Shown: one piece after another, positions 19,969 to 22,699 of the stretch
How the letters are laid out: each line of letters begins with the position of its first letter
How positions within the stretch are numbered: the first letter of the stretch is position 1
Origin: Chara braunii
Lineage: Eukaryota; Streptophyta; Charophyceae; Charales; Characeae
Length of the DNA stretch: 22,699 nucleotides
NCBI GenBank assembly: GCA_003427395.1
Contig: BFEA01000024.1
Coordinates: 1,607,717-1,630,415, forward strand
Direction: 5' to 3'
Notes under the pieces: model-generated
What the model saw: only the letters and a program-made list of their open reading frames with translations
Told to the model about the DNA's origin: nothing
The model's database searches: none
Position numbers and translations under genes: made by a program

Positions 19969-20360
19969 TGTTTATAAAACTTTCTATTGTATAGCTAATG
20001 ACAACTTGTCTATGAATGTAATCACGCATTTTGTTAACGGGATTGAAAATGTCAAACTTATTTCAGAAGTAAAAAAAGTAAGAATCTCCAGAACCACCCA
20101 TTTAGTCTCATCCATTATACCAAAGAGTCGTTAAGAAACCTTAGCTCTTCGGTGGATTCTTGAAGGCGCCTTCAACTTTTTTGTCTGTGTGCCGACACGA
20201 AGTGTGGCGTCAGAGTTTCCATAGTACATGAAAATGGAAGGGAAACAGTCAGTAGTCTTGCCAAACTGATGGAGAGCCGTGTGTTTGAAAATCTTCCACG
20301 CACGGTTTGGAGGGAAGCTTAGTCAGATTACACACACTGCTTACCCTATCTATTGGGGCC
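19969..20360 (+). mobile_element. Group II intron 3' fragment inserted in satellite
   Basis: 392 bp of non-satellite DNA. At 20274-20307 a 34-base stretch starts GAGCCGTGTG and ends CACGCACGGTT, the sequence and length of group II domain V, including the AGC catalytic triad at 20275-20277. It is followed by AGGGAAGC (20311-20318), which pairs with GCTT-A-CCCT (20339-20347) leaving A20343 bulged, as the branch-point A of domain VI. The A would be 7 bases from a 3' splice site after 20349 (CCCTAT). The upper stem of domain V pairs poorly, so it is probably decayed. No 5' GUGYG start is present. A hairpin near 20190-20212 and the palindrome TTGAAGGCGCCTTCAA (20161-20176) may belong to earlier domains. 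An open tail frame ends at 20134, with no maturase motif that I trust. Confidence 0.7.
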
Positions 20361-22386
20361 CGAATTACACTTCAGGATTTTCGGGATTTACTTAGAGTTG
20401 TTAGTGAGTTATATCCCCAGGTGTTTTCGGGGTACGTTACCGAATTACACTTCAGGATTCTCGGGATTTACTTATAGTTGTTAGCGAGTTATATCCCGAG
20501 GTGTTTTCGGAGTTTCGTTACCGAATTACACTTCGAGATTTTCAGGAGTTATTTAAAGTTGTTAGTGAGTTATATCCCGAGGTGTTTTTGGGATTTCGTT
20601 ACCAAATTACACTTCGGTATTTTCGGGATTTACTTAAAGTAGGTTATATCCCGAGGTGTTTTTGGGATTTCGTTACTGAATTACGCTTCGATATATTCGA
20701 GATTTACTTAGAGTTGTTAGCGAGTTATATCCCGAGGTCTTTTTGGGATTTCGTTACCGAATTACACTTCGGGATTTTCGGGATTTACTTAGATATGTTA
20801 GCGAGTTATATCCCGAGGTGTTTTCAGAATTTCATTACCGAATTACTCTTCAGGATTTTCGGGATTTACTTAGAATTGTTAGTAGGCTATATCCCGAGGT
20901 GTTTTTGGGATTTCGTTACCGAAATACACTTCGGGATTTTTTGGATTTACTTTGAGTTGTTAGTAGGTTATATCCCGATGCGTTTTCGGGATTTTGTTAC
21001 CGAATTACACTTCGGGATTTTTAGGACTACTTGTTAGCGAGTTATAACCCGAGGCGTTTTCGGGGTTTCGTTACCAAATTACACTTCGAGATTTTTAAGA
21101 TTTTTGGGATTTACTTAAAGTTGTTAGTCAGTTATATCCCAAGTTGTTTTTGACACTTAGTTACCGAAGTACACTTCGGGGTTTTTAGGATTAACTTAGA
21201 GTTGTTAAAGAGTTATATCCCGATGTGTTTTTGGGATTTCGTTACCGAATTAGACTTCGGGATTTTCAGAATTTGCTTAGAGTTGTTAATGAGCTATATC
21301 CCGAGGTGTTTTCAGGATTTTGTTATCGAATTACACTTCAGGATTTTCCGTATTTATTTTTCCCAGGGTGTTTTCGGGATTTCGTTGCCGAATTACTCTT
21401 CGGGATTTTCGGGATTTACTTTGAGTTGTTGGCGAGATATATCCCGAAGTGTTTTCGGGGTTTCGTTACAGAATTCCACTTCGGGATTTTCAGGATTTAC
21501 TTAGGGCGTTATATCCCGATGTGTTTTTAGGGTTTCGTTACCGAATTACACTTCGGGATTTTCATGATTTACTTAGAGTTGTTACTGAGTTATATCTCAA
21601 AGCGTTTTCGGGATATCGTTACCGAATTAGACTTCGAGATTCTTAGGATTTACTTAGAGTTGGTAGGGAATTATATCACGAGGTGTGTTAGGGGCTTCGT
21701 TACCGAATTACACTTTGGGATTTTCGAGATTTACTTAGAGTTGTTAGTGAGTTATATCCCGAAGTGTTTTCGGGGTTTCGTTACCGAATTACACTCGGGA
21801 TTTTCAGGATTTACTTATTAGTGAATTATATCCTGAGGTGTTTTCGGGATTTCATTACCGAATTACACTCGGGTTTTTTCTGAATTTATTTATTAGCAAG
21901 TTATATCCCGAGGTGTTTTCGGGATTTCGTTACCGAATTACGCTTTGGGATTATCAGGATTTACTTAGTGTTGTTAGTGAGCTATATCCTGAGATGTTTT
22001 CGGGATTTAGTTACCGAAGTACACTTTGCGATTTTCAGGATTTACTTAGAGTTGTTAGTGAGTTATATTCCGACGTGTTTTCGAAATTTCGTTACCAAAT
22101 TAGACTTCGGGATTTTTTAGATGTACTCAGAGTTGTTAGCGACATATATTAGCGAGATATATCCCGAGGTGTTTTCGGGGTTTCTTTACCGAATTACACT
22201 TTGGGGTTTTCAAGATTTACTTAGAGTTATTAGTGAGTTGTATCCCGAGGTGTTTTCGAGATTTCGTTATCGAAGTACACTTCGGGATTTTCAGGATTTA
22301 CTCAGAGTTGCAAGTGAGTTATATCCCGACGTGTTTTCGGGATTTCGTTAACGAATTAGACTTCGGGATTTTTCGGATTTACTTAG
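20361..22386 (+). repeat. 81-bp satellite array, second block
   Basis: The same satellite resumes at CGAATTACAC and runs for about 25 units to about 22386. Units are more varied here: several lack 10-40 bases (for example near 20640, 21355 and 21505), and substitutions pile up toward the right end. The reading-frame property of the first block holds in stretches but is broken by these deletions. Confidence 0.95.
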
Positions 22387-22644
22387 GAATTTGAAAAGGT
22401 GAAAAAACATGTTAGTACAAAGTTAATGTCTTATGAATTATTGTTTCAATCAATATTGCGATTAAAAAAAGATTAAAAATAAAAAATAAAATTAAAAACA
22501 GCAATTTGGGGGGCGTAAATTATGTGAAGCATGGGAAACAAAAAAACAATATAAAACAGTGGACAAACACTTATCCTAAATCTGGACCTATGCCATATTG
22601 TATTTTTCCCTTGGGCACAAGGCCTTAATTAAAAGACGGTTAAA
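22387..22644. other. AT-rich edge; possible retroposon 3' end
   Basis: AT-rich DNA after the last satellite unit. Near 22611-22624 a hairpin CCTTGGGCACAAGG is followed by an A-rich stretch and the AAAC repeat, an order seen at some plant LINE 3' ends. No coding part is in view, so this reading is weak. Confidence 0.35.
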
Positions 22645-22682
22645 ACAAACAAACAAACAAACAAACAAATAAACAAACAAAA
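22645..22682 (+). repeat. AAAC microsatellite
   Basis: About nine AAAC units, one reading AAAT. It may be a retroposon tail or a plain microsatellite. Confidence 0.9.
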
Positions 22683-22699
22683 AACCCCCGGGGGGGGGG
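22683..22699. other. C/G homopolymer at window end
   Basis: A short C run directly followed by a G run up to the last base. This looks more like a sequencing or assembly end effect than biology. Confidence 0.6.

Noticed and set aside
19925-20134. Maturase C-terminus ahead of domain V
   Set aside because: The frame starts in satellite sequence, and its tail has no maturase domain X motif that I can defend.
1-22699. CRISPR array, bacterial operon or phage system
   Set aside because: Tandem repeats here have no spacers of unique sequence, and the gene content is of eukaryotic transposons.

Overview
The window looks like gene-poor, repeat-dense nuclear DNA of a land plant or streptophyte alga. 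The evidence is a PIF/Harbinger DNA transposon carrying both a DDE transposase and a Myb/SANT-like protein, an L1-type LINE with a zinc-binding C-terminal domain, long dinucleotide microsatellites, an N gap, and a satellite array. A charophyte such as Chara is a guess, not shown by the sequence. I see no intact host protein-coding gene that I can defend.

Layout. Positions 1-1900 hold short tandem repeats and no recognisable gene. About 1904-8374 is one decayed PIF/Harbinger element of about 6.5 kb. It has 16-bp terminal inverted repeats, a transposase on the + strand (2543-4168, one in-frame stop), a Myb/SANT-like partner on the - strand (6930-5652, three TAG stops and one frameshift), and a long near-palindromic foldback (4421-4883) in the gap between the two converging genes. 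About 9097-14750 is a LINE on the - strand: (TAA)n tail, ORF2 with endonuclease, reverse transcriptase and zinc-binding domains, and the end of ORF1. Stops and frameshifts break it, and about 455 bp of AT-rich DNA is inserted just before reverse transcriptase motif A.

Positions 14750-17300 hold small hairpins, a tRNA-like segment with well-formed Pol III A and B boxes (16123-16195), and, about 80 bp downstream on the same strand, a clear relative of the 5' half of U6 snRNA (16276-16325). Positions 17304-17790 are TG/GA microsatellites around a 307-base gap. From about 19045 to 22386 there is a satellite with an 81-bp unit, split at 19969-20360 by 392 bp that carries what looks like domains V and VI of a group II self-splicing intron. 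The window ends in AT-rich DNA, an AAAC microsatellite and a C/G homopolymer.

How the parts relate. The transposase and Myb-like protein would normally act together to move the Harbinger element, and LINE ORF1 and ORF2 to move the LINE; both pairs are dead here. Many of the disabling changes are TAG or TGA stops that fit C-to-T decay at methylated CAG or CGA codons. The most unusual parts are the group II intron piece inside the satellite, the tRNA-like plus U6-like pair, and the foldback between the converging Harbinger genes.
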